64,000 nucleotides of DNA, from contig NZ_FNVX01000004.1 of the NCBI RefSeq assembly GCF_900104585.1, positions 620,001-684,000 of the forward strand. The letters run 5' to 3'. Source of the DNA: Bacteroides ihuae (GTDB lineage: Bacteria > Bacteroidota > Bacteroidia > Bacteroidales > Bacteroidaceae). Positions 1 through 6,855 of this stretch are shown in pieces (position 1 is the first letter of the stretch; each line of letters opens with the position of its first letter). The translations under genes and the position numbers were made by a program. The notes under the pieces are model-generated. The model worked only from the letters and a program-made list of their open reading frames with translations, was not told the DNA's origin and did not search any database.

Positions 1-15
1 TTCTTTCGTGACCAT
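1..15 (-). CDS. possible start of a gene running off the left edge
   Basis: An ATG at 15-13 on the minus strand opens a frame that begins M-V-T-K-E and leaves the window. It lies about 18 nt after a good Bacteroides promoter (33-63). An alternative ATG at 32-30 in another frame is almost on top of the -7 box and is less likely. Too little is present to name a product. Confidence 0.25.
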
Positions 16-32
16 ACCAATCATATTTCATG

Positions 33-63
33 CAAAGATAGTATTTCTATTTAAAATAGCCAA
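33..63 (-). promoter_or_regulatory. Bacteroides-type promoter reading off the left edge
   Basis: On the minus strand there is TTG (63-61), 20 nt, then TATCTTTG (40-33). This matches the Bacteroidota -33/-7 consensus. The TTG is the outermost triplet of the 52-bp palindrome next to it, so a protein on the palindrome would touch the promoter. Confidence 0.5.
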
Positions 64-112
64 TGATCGCCCAATAATCCAACTTTAAAGTTGAATTATT
101 GGGCGATCATTG
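61..112. repeat. 52-bp near-perfect palindrome
   Basis: Two 26-nt arms meet with no loop and differ by one mismatch (79 against 94). The centre is AACTTTAAAGTT. There is no T-run on either side, so it is not a classic intrinsic terminator. It sits between the XRE gene and the promoter at 33-63, and could be an operator, a cruciform or a repeat unit. Confidence 0.85.
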
Positions 113-209
113 ATTCCCTATCTTGTTACATATTGTTTCTAGACACATCTATTCTCATCCTCTGTCAGCACACCAACTAACCGTTCACACATATATATAC
201 GAGCCTGTT

Positions 210-431
210 TCATACGTCAAACTTGCTTTTATCCATAGGCACAGCACCAACTTCGGAACCAAATAAATTTAGTATTTGATTCACCTTATCCAATCTCAGC
301 GACTGCTTGCCACGTTCAAGTTCGCGCACAAATCGCAAGCCCACGCCTGACTTTTCAGAGAGCTCCATCTGCGTAAGATTATACTCCTTACGCATCCGTT
401 TTACATAATCTGATAATGTAGTGTATTCCAT
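210..431 (-). CDS. XRE/HipB-type helix-turn-helix regulator, orphan
   Basis: A 73-residue DNA-binding protein that is almost entirely one HTH_3 domain: the frame LTQMELSEKSGVGLRFVREL is the helix-turn-helix, followed by ERGKQSLRLDKV. The size and the VKRMRKEYNLTQ start resemble HipB antitoxins and Y4mF-type regulators. The ATG at 431 is preferred. The longer frame starts at a TTG at 452, and its seven extra residues are encoded by the operator itself and lie at or before the predicted transcription start. A HipB would normally be followed by hipA; none follows here, only a palindrome and a new promoter. Very probably autoregulated through 434-492. The partner or target is unknown. Confidence 0.85.
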   Translation of the reverse strand: MEYTTLSDYVKRMRKEYNLTQMELSEKSGVGLRFVRELERGKQSLRLDKVNQILNLFGSEVGAVPMDKSKFDV

Positions 432-433
432 AC

Positions 434-492
434 TATACCCGTTTGGGTACAAATATAGTTATTTAATTTATATTTGTACCCAAACGGGTATA
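434..492. promoter_or_regulatory. symmetric divergent promoter/operator of the XRE gene
   Basis: A perfect inverted repeat with 24-nt arms (434-457 and 469-492) around an 11-nt AT-rich centre. Each arm holds a -7 box TATATTTG pointing outward (457-450 on minus, 469-476 on plus), followed directly by TACCC-n4-GGGTA, itself a dyad. The layout predicts two divergent transcripts repressed by one protein. HipB-family operators are known to be short dyads with conserved ends (TATCC-N8-GGATA in E. coli). The minus transcript makes the XRE protein; the plus one enters non-coding DNA. Confidence 0.8.
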
Positions 493-516
493 AAATCATA
501 GTTTAAGTAGTTAATT

Positions 517-532
517 ATACCCGATAAGGTAT
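517..532. promoter_or_regulatory. possible third, weaker XRE operator
   Basis: ATACC-n6-GGTAT, with TACCC on the left as in the two main operators, lies 25 nt beyond the right arm. It resembles a degenerate copy of the same dyad. Confidence 0.4.
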
Positions 533-656
533 TATATGCTATTGAAGATGAAAAGATGTACAACGAATACTTACATCTAAATTAATTCGATGAGTGCCTG
601 AATTGCGAATTTTTTAATTTTGCAGCGCCATAATGTCAGCATTTCAGACATGCCCC

Positions 657-786
657 TACAAGCCTTCTGAGAGAGGTTTGGTGAACTAACTAGTTAACCG
701 CGGTGAATTAACTAGATCAGCGTGGTGAAGTAGTTAATTCACCACGCTGATCTAGTATGATATACAAAATTGGGGTAATTTGTAAA
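657..786 (+). repeat. 130-nt modular palindromic repeat, copy 1
   Basis: Same element as at 27382-27511 and 36940-37069. It has a fixed left flank of 33 nt (TACAAGCCTTCTGAGAG and onward), three 22-nt modules (690-711, 712-733, 734-755) and a right flank of 31 nt ending TTTGTAAA. Modules 2 and 3 form a perfect 18-bp-arm hairpin (712-755). GGTGA recurs at element positions 24, 46 and 68, exactly 22 nt apart. All three copies also carry ATGT 24 nt before the left flank (633 here). It lies in a long intergenic region. Confidence 0.85.
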
Positions 787-1008
787 TATTACACCTACAA
801 ATAGCAATTGTAGTGCCCAAGAAACAGTTGATCTTGATGTGTTTTACTAGTGTAAGTGATTGATTAAAAAAGCTACAAAACATGCACCAAAACCACAAAA
901 GCGTGATAGTAAAACACCTTTTTTCATGGGAGATAAGCTAAATAGCATGGCAAAGCCGAGGCAGACGATGGAATCAACCTTTGAAGAGTAATAATAAAGG
1001 GCGATTCA
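787..1008 (+). other. non-coding stretch with a possible small-RNA 3' end
   Basis: No convincing gene. A 10-bp inverted repeat (839-848 with 908-917) with a 59-nt loop is followed by a run of six T (919-924ish), as at the end of a small RNA. A -7-like TAATTTTG lies upstream at 615-622, without a good -33. Weak evidence only. Confidence 0.25.
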
Positions 1009-1038
1009 TTGCCTTAATGCAACTTTTTCATACCTTTG
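1009..1038 (+). promoter_or_regulatory. promoter of the DUF5063-exonuclease-methyltransferase operon
   Basis: TTG (1009-1011), 19 nt, TACCTTTG (1031-1038). It lies inside the longest open frame and so argues for the ATG at 1059 as the true start of the next gene. Confidence 0.8.
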
Positions 1039-1058
1039 CATTTCAATTTTCCTTTTAT

Positions 1059-1613
1059 ATGAAAACAGACAGTCAAGTTATATTCGATAGAAATGTGGTG
1101 GAGTTTGTTACCGTTGCTGCTGAGGCTTGTGCATTCTTGGAACGATCTGAGAGCATGAAGCGCAGCCAATTTGTTGACACCATCCTCAAAATACTTCCGT
1201 TACTTTACCTCAAAGCATCACTGCTGCCCAAGTGCGAAATGATAGGCGAAGATGAACTCGAAACCTTCGTCACCGAGGAAACGTATGAGATACTACGCAT
1301 GAACATCGCATCGGTATTGGCCGAAAAAGATGATTATCTGGAAGTGTTCTTGCCGGATATGGCTTACAGCGACACGCCGATAAAAAAATGTATCTCCGAA
1401 GATCTGGCTGACATCTATCAGGATATCAAAGATTTCATTTTCGTTTTCCAACTGGGACTGAACGAAACAATGAACGATGCATTGGTAGTCTGCAAAGAGA
1501 ATTTCGGCAACGTCTGGGGACAGAAGCTTGTAAATACGCTCCGTGCATTGCACGATGTGAAGTATAATCCTGATGCCGAATCGGAAGAGGAAGAAGAAAA
1601 TGATGAGGAATAA
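1059..1613 (+). CDS. DUF5063 domain protein
   Basis: A soluble, largely helical protein of 184 residues with the look of the DUF5063 family of Bacteroidota (VVEFVTVAAEACAFLE near the start, then LPLLYLKASLLP). The function of the family is not known. The open frame extends upstream to 981, but the promoter at 1009-1038 lies inside that extension, so the ATG at 1059 is chosen. The C-terminus is a run of acidic residues (ESEEEEENDEE), probably disordered. The stop is only six bases before the exonuclease gene, and the pair (with the methyltransferase after it) is probably one operon, a hint that the protein acts in RNA processing; this last point is inference. Confidence 0.85.
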   Translation: MKTDSQVIFDRNVVEFVTVAAEACAFLERSESMKRSQFVDTILKILPLLYLKASLLPKCEMIGEDELETFVTEETYEILRMNIASVLAEKDDYLEVFLPDMAYSDTPIKKCISEDLADIYQDIKDFIFVFQLGLNETMNDALVVCKENFGNVWGQKLVNTLRALHDVKYNPDAESEEEEENDEE

Positions 1614-1619
1614 ATAAAG

Positions 1620-2270
1620 ATGGTTATAAAAAGAAACATATCGAAAGAAGAGATATCACAATTGCCCAAAGCATCCTTTCCGGGAAAGATCTATGTTATC
1701 CAGACGGAGGCGGAAGCGGAAAAGGCGGTAGACTACCTATCATCCAGGCAAGTGCTTGGAATAGATAGTGAGACCCGCCCTTCATTCGTTAAAGGGCAGT
1801 CACACAAAGTAGCATTGTTGCAGATCTCTTCCGAGGAGTTTTGTTTCTTGTTCCGCCTCAACCTCACAGGGCTGACAAAGTCGCTACTCGACTTGCTGGA
1901 AAACCCTGCCATCATCAAAGTGGGACTGTCACTGCGCGACGACTTCATGATGCTACGCAAACGGTCGCCCCTGAAGCAGCAAGCTTGCATTGAGTTGCAA
2001 GACTTCGTCCATCCGTTTGGCATTGAGGACAAGAGCCTGCAAAAGATCTACGGGATTTTGTTTGGCGAAAAAATATCAAAATCGCAACGTCTCTCAAACT
2101 GGGAGGCAGACGTGCTAAGCGACGCGCAAAAGCTTTATGCCGCAACCGATGCCTGGGCCTGCCTGAACATCTACAACCGACTTCAGGAACTAGAGCGCAC
2201 TCACTCTTTTGAAGTAGAGCCTCTGCCCGAAGAATCGACGGATCTCGATGCAGCCAACCAACAATCATAA
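1620..2270 (+). CDS. 3'-5' exonuclease, RNase D/WRN-like DEDDy type
   Basis: A 216-residue single-domain nuclease that should remove nucleotides from 3' ends with two metal ions. The four acidic residues and the tyrosine of the DEDDy class are visible: Asp49 and Glu51 in GIDSET, Asp107 or Asp108 in LRDDF, and Tyr173 with Asp177 in YAATDAW. It has no HRDC domain, so it is shorter than RNase D and closer to the stand-alone exonuclease domain proteins common in Bacteroidota. Whether the natural substrate is RNA or DNA cannot be told. It is the second gene of the operon from the 1009 promoter, 25 nt before the rRNA methyltransferase, which makes an RNA role more likely. Confidence 0.9.
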   Translation: MVIKRNISKEEISQLPKASFPGKIYVIQTEAEAEKAVDYLSSRQVLGIDSETRPSFVKGQSHKVALLQISSEEFCFLFRLNLTGLTKSLLDLLENPAIIKVGLSLRDDFMMLRKRSPLKQQACIELQDFVHPFGIEDKSLQKIYGILFGEKISKSQRLSNWEADVLSDAQKLYAATDAWACLNIYNRLQELERTHSFEVEPLPEESTDLDAANQQS

Positions 2271-2295
2271 GAAAAGTAATCCATAACATCAAGCT

Positions 2296-3480
2296 ATGTC
2301 CTATAAAAAAGTATATCTGAAATCAGGAAAAGAAGAATCATTGAAAAGGTTTCATCCATGGATTTTCTCGGGTGCCATTGCGTACTTCGACGGAGAGCCG
2401 GAAGAGGGTGAAGTGGTGGAAGTATATACCTCAAAGAAAGAATTTATTGCCGAAGGCCATTTCCAAATAGGAAGCATTGCCGTGCGTGTACTTAGTTTTG
2501 TACAAGAAGAGATTAATCATGACTTCTGGAAACGGAAGTTACAAGTGGCCTACGATATGCGTAAAAGCATTGGCGTGGCTGTAAACCCTACCAACAACAC
2601 GTATCGACTGGTACATGGAGAGGGCGATAACCTTCCCGGACTAATTATTGATGTGTACGCTAATACTGCTGTGATGCAGGCACACTCTGCCGGTATGCAC
2701 GTTGACCGCATGGCCATAGCCGAAGCCCTCATAGAAGTGGTGGGAGAAACGGTGCCCAACATCTATTATAAATCGGAAACGACTTTGCCATTCAAAGCTG
2801 ACCTCTTTCCGGAAAACGGATTTCTGAAAGGTGGCAGTACGGACAACATGGCACAGGAATACGGACTAAAATTTCATGTAGACTGGCTGAAAGGACAAAA
2901 AACAGGTTTCTTCGTTGACCAACGTGAGAACCGTGCTTTGTTGGAAAGATATGCCAAAGACAGAACAGTACTCAACATGTTTTGCTACACCGGAGGCTTT
3001 TCATTCTACGCTATGCGTGGTGGTGCCAAGTTGGTTCACTCGGTAGACAGCTCGGCAAAGGCAGTAAGCCTAACCAACCAGAATGTGGAGTTAAACTTCC
3101 CCGATGATGACCGCCACACAGCTTACGCAGAAGATGCTTTTAAATACCTCGACCGCATGGGCGATCAATACGACCTGATTGTTTTAGACCCGCCCGCCTT
3201 CGCCAAACATAAAGAAGCACTACGCAACGCCCTGCAAGGCTATCGTAAACTCAATGCCAAAGCTTTTGAGAAAATCAAACCAGGAGGCATCCTGTTCACT
3301 TTCTCTTGTTCGCAAGTAGTGACGAAAGATAATTTCCGCACAGCAGTATTCACCGCAGCAGCCATGTCAGGCCGAAGCGTACGCATCCTGCACCAGCTTA
3401 CTCAGCCCGCCGACCATCCGGTAAACATCTATCATCCCGAAGGTGAATACCTCAAAGGCTTGGTACTCTATGTAGAATAA
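2296..3480 (+). CDS. rlmI: RlmI-like 23S rRNA (cytosine-C5) methyltransferase
   Basis: A 394-residue SAM-dependent methyltransferase. The N-terminus is a PUA domain (about residues 1-80, starting with RFHPWIFSGAI), then an RlmI-type linker domain, then a Rossmann methyltransferase. The SAM loop is MFCYTGGFSFYA (about 227-238), the catalytic region VLDPPAFAKH (about 295), and FSCSQVV (about 336) carries the cysteine expected of a 5-methylcytosine enzyme. E. coli RlmI makes m5C1962 in 23S rRNA; the same site is likely here but unproven. Last gene of the operon; the terminator at 3605-3639 follows after an apparent extra promoter. Confidence 0.88.
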   Translation: MSYKKVYLKSGKEESLKRFHPWIFSGAIAYFDGEPEEGEVVEVYTSKKEFIAEGHFQIGSIAVRVLSFVQEEINHDFWKRKLQVAYDMRKSIGVAVNPTNNTYRLVHGEGDNLPGLIIDVYANTAVMQAHSAGMHVDRMAIAEALIEVVGETVPNIYYKSETTLPFKADLFPENGFLKGGSTDNMAQEYGLKFHVDWLKGQKTGFFVDQRENRALLERYAKDRTVLNMFCYTGGFSFYAMRGGAKLVHSVDSSAKAVSLTNQNVELNFPDDDRHTAYAEDAFKYLDRMGDQYDLIVLDPPAFAKHKEALRNALQGYRKLNAKAFEKIKPGGILFTFSCSQVVTKDNFRTAVFTAAAMSGRSVRILHQLTQPADHPVNIYHPEGEYLKGLVLYVE

Positions 3481-3559
3481 ATCCGGATTAAAAATATAAA
3501 TAAAGTTAATACAAGAAAGAAAATAAGCACATTACTATGTTACACAACATAAAAACACA

Positions 3560-3567
3560 TATATTTG
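3560..3567 (+). promoter_or_regulatory. orphan -7 box just before a terminator
   Basis: TATATTTG 80 nt after the rlmI stop, with no clear -33. Any transcript would run only about 65 nt before reaching the terminator at 3605-3639. It could be a very short RNA, or a leftover promoter. Confidence 0.35.
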
Positions 3568-3582
3568 CACTGTGTTTTTCAT

Positions 3583-3651
3583 GGTATTAGATTTAAGGTT
3601 TGAAGATTGGTTGTCGCGATGACAATCAATTTTTTTTTTGCCCTATACCAT
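3583..3651 (+). repeat. terminator-containing direct repeat, left copy
   Basis: It shares GGTATTA at the start, then TTTGAAGATTG, the hairpin and T-run, and GCCC-TAT-CCAT at the end with 6713-6775. The left copy has six extra bases before TTTGAAG and a few substitutions. Confidence 0.8.
3605..3639 (+). terminator. intrinsic terminator after rlmI
   Basis: An 11-bp stem (two G-U pairs) around the loop GCGAT, followed by nine T. Confidence 0.8.
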
Positions 3652-3717
3652 CACATTTGAAAATTCAGAGAAAGGTCTTGTGCGGGAAAAGAACTAGAAC
3701 ATCCTAGCTAAAAGATA

Positions 3718-3741
3718 GCCAGACACAATGCAGTATCTGGC
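3718..3741 (-). terminator. weak hairpin after the 3768 gene
   Basis: An 8-bp stem GCCAGATA/TGTCTGGC as read on minus, followed by TATCTTTT. It lies 27 nt past the stop of the minus-strand gene. Confidence 0.35.
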
Positions 3742-3767
3742 CTTATCCCATTTTAAACAAGAGTTAT

Positions 3768-4118
3768 CTATTTATTTGCTTCCTCTAAAAGAGCCGATAA
3801 ATCTATCTCAATCTGCCTAGTTGCCTTACGCATACTTTCTAGAAATTCCATTTCTTGCTTTTTACCAGCTTTTACGCGAATACTTTCGTAATTAGACTCT
3901 ACATATAAAACCTCTTTAACACATGTGTGAATAAATTGATCTAGTGTTGCTTCATCAAAGTAAGCAGGAGTAAATGCTTCAAAAAACAACGCAACCTTGG
4001 TTCTTAAAGCATCAGCTATCCGAACATACTCATAGCCGTTTGGGAAAGATTTCCTAGGTTCTTCTTTCAATTTATGACAAAGACCGCTAATCTCTAACAA
4101 TAAATATTTTTCTTTCAT
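3768..4118 (-). CDS. unrecognised helical protein, 116 aa
   Basis: No family is recognised. The protein is predicted soluble and mostly helical, with no signal peptide or membrane segment; it starts MKEKYLLLEISGLCHK and ends with a charged amphipathic helix (IEIDLSALLEEANK). It lies in the accessory segment, last in the row of three minus-strand genes, 228 nt after the stop of the 4347-5213 gene. That gap holds a strong terminator, so this gene is probably transcribed separately. The ATG at 4118 is the first in frame. It could be a cargo protein of a mobile segment; no function is proposed. Confidence 0.6.
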   Translation of the reverse strand: MKEKYLLLEISGLCHKLKEEPRKSFPNGYEYVRIADALRTKVALFFEAFTPAYFDEATLDQFIHTCVKEVLYVESNYESIRVKAGKKQEMEFLESMRKATRQIEIDLSALLEEANK

Positions 4119-4266
4119 AATTTTTACGCTTAACCTTTACAGCATTAGGTTTTATTAAAAAAAATACTAGACTAAACTTTTCAATCTAGGTCTTAAAATA
4201 AGATGTATACCTCTTGTTTTTAAGAACACTGCAAAGATCACTGTTTTAGCCCGCACCTTTATGGAG

Positions 4267-4316
4267 AAAAAAAATCCTGTTTTCTTCTCCCCTTTAATTA
4301 GGATGAAAACAAGATT
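4267..4316 (-). terminator. intrinsic terminator of the 4347-5213 gene
   Basis: On the minus strand an 11-12 bp stem (ATCTTGTTTTC with GAAAACAGGAT, one mismatch) with a loop of about 20 nt is followed by eight T. Confidence 0.7.
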
Positions 4317-4346
4317 GATACAGAAATAGAATAATAGGTATTGTGA

Positions 4347-5213
4347 TCAGGTAAAGTAGAAGTTATTGAATTTATTTATTTCATTATTTTTGTATTGCTT
4401 CAAATAACCTTTTAGTGTATCATCAGAGTTTAGAAATTTATCATTCTTCGACAATCGAATAAAGTATACGAGCCTAGAAATGAGCAATAGTTTATTGTAT
4501 GAGATGTTTGATCCTTTTTTTGTTTTTGCTCTTACCTGTGGATTCATATCAAAAAACCGAATAAACATCTTTGCAAAATAATAAATATGAACGGAATTAG
4601 ATTCGGATGCAGATTCATTTCCTATAGCAGTAGAATTAAGGCTACCAAGAATTATGGTGTTTTTGTATTCTACCCCCTCTAATATATTCAATTCTTTATA
4701 ACATGAACGAGCCAAATGAAATAAAGTTGTAGGATTATCAATTACAATAGTACGTTTCCCTTCGATGCTTAGCGTAAGCTTCATCGAATTACAGGAAGTT
4801 GCCCTAAAAAAACGAACATCTTTGATGTTGTTTTCAATAGAATCAATCAATTTAGTTAGCTCTTCCTTAGGACTTTCTTTTATTTCAAAACCTTCTAGGC
4901 AAATCCCATTACTATAATCAACTATAAACAATAACAGATACCAAAACTTTTCAGCGTCTAATCCCAATCCAGATAATGTATCCTGTATATCTTGATTCTT
5001 CATATAATCAAGATAACTAAAGAAGCGAGTCAATTCATTGACATTATATCTATCTTTAAATATATATAGAGCACCTTTGGGCGGATAAGAATGGAAATTG
5101 CCCTCATCATCAACATCCACGTCTGGGCAATATTCTGAAGCAAGTTGAAACACATAACTCAATAGTTCATCTTCAGAATCAACGTCAGTATCTAATGCAA
5201 ATTTATCAATCAT
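4347..5213 (-). CDS. unrecognised protein, 288 aa, accessory segment
   Basis: No family is recognised. It is a soluble protein with an acidic N-terminus (about residues 1-40), a helical middle and a basic, Asn/Lys-rich C-terminus (about 230-288). There is no signal peptide, no clear membrane segment and no catalytic motif that I can see. Its composition is rich in Asn, Lys, Ile and Phe, as in AT-rich acquired genes. It begins 80 nt after the stop of the 5294-6172 gene on the same strand and is followed by its own terminator, so the two probably form a two-gene unit: one membrane-anchored protein and one soluble protein. Confidence 0.65.
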   Translation of the reverse strand: MIDKFALDTDVDSEDELLSYVFQLASEYCPDVDVDDEGNFHSYPPKGALYIFKDRYNVNELTRFFSYLDYMKNQDIQDTLSGLGLDAEKFWYLLLFIVDYSNGICLEGFEIKESPKEELTKLIDSIENNIKDVRFFRATSCNSMKLTLSIEGKRTIVIDNPTTLFHLARSCYKELNILEGVEYKNTIILGSLNSTAIGNESASESNSVHIYYFAKMFIRFFDMNPQVRAKTKKGSNISYNKLLLISRLVYFIRLSKNDKFLNSDDTLKGYLKQYKNNEINKFNNFYFT

Positions 5214-5293
5214 ATATTAGTCTTTAAATTATCTACACAGAAAGACAAAAAGAACAGCAAATGGATAATCTCAGCATTGATTTTTTTACTCTT

Positions 5294-6172
5294 TTAATTA
5301 TAGGCATTTTCTCCTGTTAATTCCATATATCTATTAATCAGCTTATAGAATTCTTCACTCTCTTGGCAAACAAAGTTAAACTGCGCTCCTGTTTCAATAT
5401 TTTCTTGTCCAAGTATTTGAAGAACAATTTCGTCCATTCTAGCCTTTAAATAAACAGGATTAGTCCAACGCAGCTCCCCAGCTATTCTTTCTTTTTCATT
5501 TATAGAATCTTTATTACCACTATCATTTGACGCCTCTTCCTTGGAAATATTATCACAATCATCACTAATGTCTGTAGCGACTACATTTGAGAAATCACCA
5601 ATAACCCAAGGCGTTATGTTTTTAATATCCCTTGGCACATATGCAGGAATAATAGAAAATGAAGAGTTGTTCGTACTTCGAGCTATTAACTCATCATATT
5701 CTCTCTTATCCTTCCAGAACATATCGCTTGTGTTATTGACCTGATTCCAGTGTTCAAAGTCAATATATTTTTTACTCTCACGAACATCGGCCCTCCCTAT
5801 TGTAATTTTCTCACCATCAGTTTTATGCCCATATATATCTTCATCAGCATACTGAATGGCTATATAGATTTCATTTAAAGAAGAATTATTAACGATTTCA
5901 TATATAAATTTATCTAATTCATCAAATGAAAAGTCCCCAAAACTAATTTCATTAACACCTGAAATTCCCTGCGTGTAATGAGGGAAATTCTTAACTAATA
6001 TCTCGTTCCCATTAAACACTGCCTCAGCATCCCCTATTTTTTTAGTGTAAACGAAATAATCTTTGTAAATGTCATAAATAAATCCGTCCTTTTGAATTAT
6101 ACTAAAAGCGCAAACCAGCACAACACCTAATATCAATTGACCAATATTACTAATAATCTTTTTTACTTCCAT
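5294..6172 (-). CDS. unrecognised N-terminally anchored protein, 292 aa
   Basis: No family is recognised. One hydrophobic segment (about residues 8-26, IGQLILGVVLVCAFSII) should act as a signal anchor; the remaining 265 residues would be outside the inner membrane. This part is polar and acidic, with a low-complexity Ser/Asp/Asn/Glu stretch around residues 200-230. No cysteine pairs or catalytic motifs stand out. It is first in the minus-strand row, with no good -7 box in the 70 nt upstream. It pairs with the soluble 288-residue gene downstream. A surface or periplasmic accessory function is possible but not supported by homology. Confidence 0.6.
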   Translation of the reverse strand: MEVKKIISNIGQLILGVVLVCAFSIIQKDGFIYDIYKDYFVYTKKIGDAEAVFNGNEILVKNFPHYTQGISGVNEISFGDFSFDELDKFIYEIVNNSSLNEIYIAIQYADEDIYGHKTDGEKITIGRADVRESKKYIDFEHWNQVNNTSDMFWKDKREYDELIARSTNNSSFSIIPAYVPRDIKNITPWVIGDFSNVVATDISDDCDNISKEEASNDSGNKDSINEKERIAGELRWTNPVYLKARMDEIVLQILGQENIETGAQFNFVCQESEEFYKLINRYMELTGENAYN

Positions 6173-6451
6173 TTTATTATAAGTATAGACAACAAAAATC
6201 TGTAATCACAAAAATCGAACAAATTTAAAAATAAACATCCTAAAATCCGCAAAACTTCGATAATTTTCTTTTTTCTTTATGAAGATAATCTCTGATACTT
6301 AGAAAGTAATCAGAGAATTTTGATATATCGCAAATTTCACCTAGCTGTCTTTGCTGATAGCTAATTATTTGAAACTTCATTGTATTTTTGCAGCAAATAC
6401 GAGTAACAACACATAAACAAAAACGAGTGTTCATACATATCCAAAGACTAG
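6173..6451. other. gene-poor part of the accessory segment
   Basis: No convincing gene. A 64-codon minus frame (6240-6434) has no recognisable family, promoter or start signal. A plus-strand TATTTTTG near 6385-6392 might once have served the Fic gene whose end follows. Confidence 0.4.
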
Positions 6452-6643
6452 TATTTATCCATCAATAAAAGACTGAATAGACCGTTTATCCTCAATACAA
6501 TGCTGGCCTCTGGTGGGTATAATTGGACAGTCGTTCCGGTTGAAAGGAGAAAAGAGTATATGAAAGCCTTAGAATTAGAGAAGGCAAGCGTGGAGGGGGA
6601 TATTTCCGATTTTACAAAGATAATTGGCTCCCTGATTAAGTAA
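6452..6643 (+). pseudogene. 3' remnant of a Fic family gene
   Basis: A stop codon at 6449-6451 is followed by an open frame without an early start that reads RPFILNTMLASGGYNWTVVP, then VERRKEYMKALE, then EKASVEGDI and ends LIK-stop. This matches the C-terminal end of Fic/DOC proteins of Bacteroidota, which have the motif MLASGGYPWTVIPVE and EAASVEGDI. The catalytic HPFxxGNGR motif and everything before it are missing. It lies just before the right-hand terminator repeat. The identification rests on recalled family features. Confidence 0.75.
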
Positions 6644-6712
6644 AAACACGAATTTTAGTCCTAGCCCACACCAAAGCAATTAATGCGTACCAAAATACAA
6701 TCATAAAATAGC

Positions 6713-6775
6713 GGTATTAAGATTTGAAGATTGATTGTCGCGATGACAATCAATCTTTTTTTGCCCCTATTCCAT
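6713..6775 (+). repeat. terminator-containing direct repeat, right copy
   Basis: Second copy of the 3583-3651 sequence. It precedes the nucleoside symporter promoter by 20 nt. Confidence 0.8.
6729..6762 (+). terminator. intrinsic terminator before the symporter operon
   Basis: A perfect 11-bp stem (GATTGATTGTC / GACAATCAATC) around GCGAT, then seven T. No intact plus-strand gene lies upstream within the island; it would end any transcript from the Fic remnant. Confidence 0.8.
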
Positions 6776-6795
6776 ATGCTTTCCGATAAAATACA

Positions 6796-6803
6796 TACAT
6801 TTG
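6796..6803 (+). promoter_or_regulatory. -7 box of the symporter operon
   Basis: TACATTTG 53 nt before the ATG. The -33 region is weak. Confidence 0.6.
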
Positions 6804-6855
6804 CAGTGATGTATCGGTAAATCTTAGAAGAAACATATAAAACAGATTTAAAACT

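Larger units (their letters stand above)
3583..6775. mobile_element. putative small accessory island between duplicated terminators
   Basis: Two copies of one sequence (3583-3651 and 6713-6775), in the same orientation, bracket about 3.1 kb. The enclosed DNA is more AT-rich by eye than the flanks, its three genes are unrecognised and all read against the neighbours, and it holds a Fic gene remnant. No integrase or transposase is present. It could be an inserted segment using the terminator as target, or recombination between similar terminators. Inference from layout. Confidence 0.4.

Noticed and set aside
432..452. TTG start for the XRE gene at 452
   Set aside because: The extra residues are encoded by the operator and lie at the predicted transcription start.
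633..689. A short frame in repeat copy 1 (ATG at 633) ending Y-K-P-S-E-R-G-L-V-N, with the same ten residues possible in copies 2 and 3
   Set aside because: In copies 2 and 3 the ATG is directly followed by a stop, so only the DNA is conserved; the peptide is a by-product of the repeat.
657..786. CRISPR array as an explanation for the 22-nt periodic units
   Set aside because: Only three units, no constant repeat with unique spacers, palindromic units of both orientations, and no cas genes.
981..1058. An extended N-terminus for the DUF5063 protein
   Set aside because: The promoter at 1009-1038 lies inside it, so it would not be transcribed.
6240..6434. A 64-codon minus-strand frame in the accessory segment
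   Set aside because: No recognisable family, no promoter, Cys-rich start without a motif; may be a remnant but cannot be supported.
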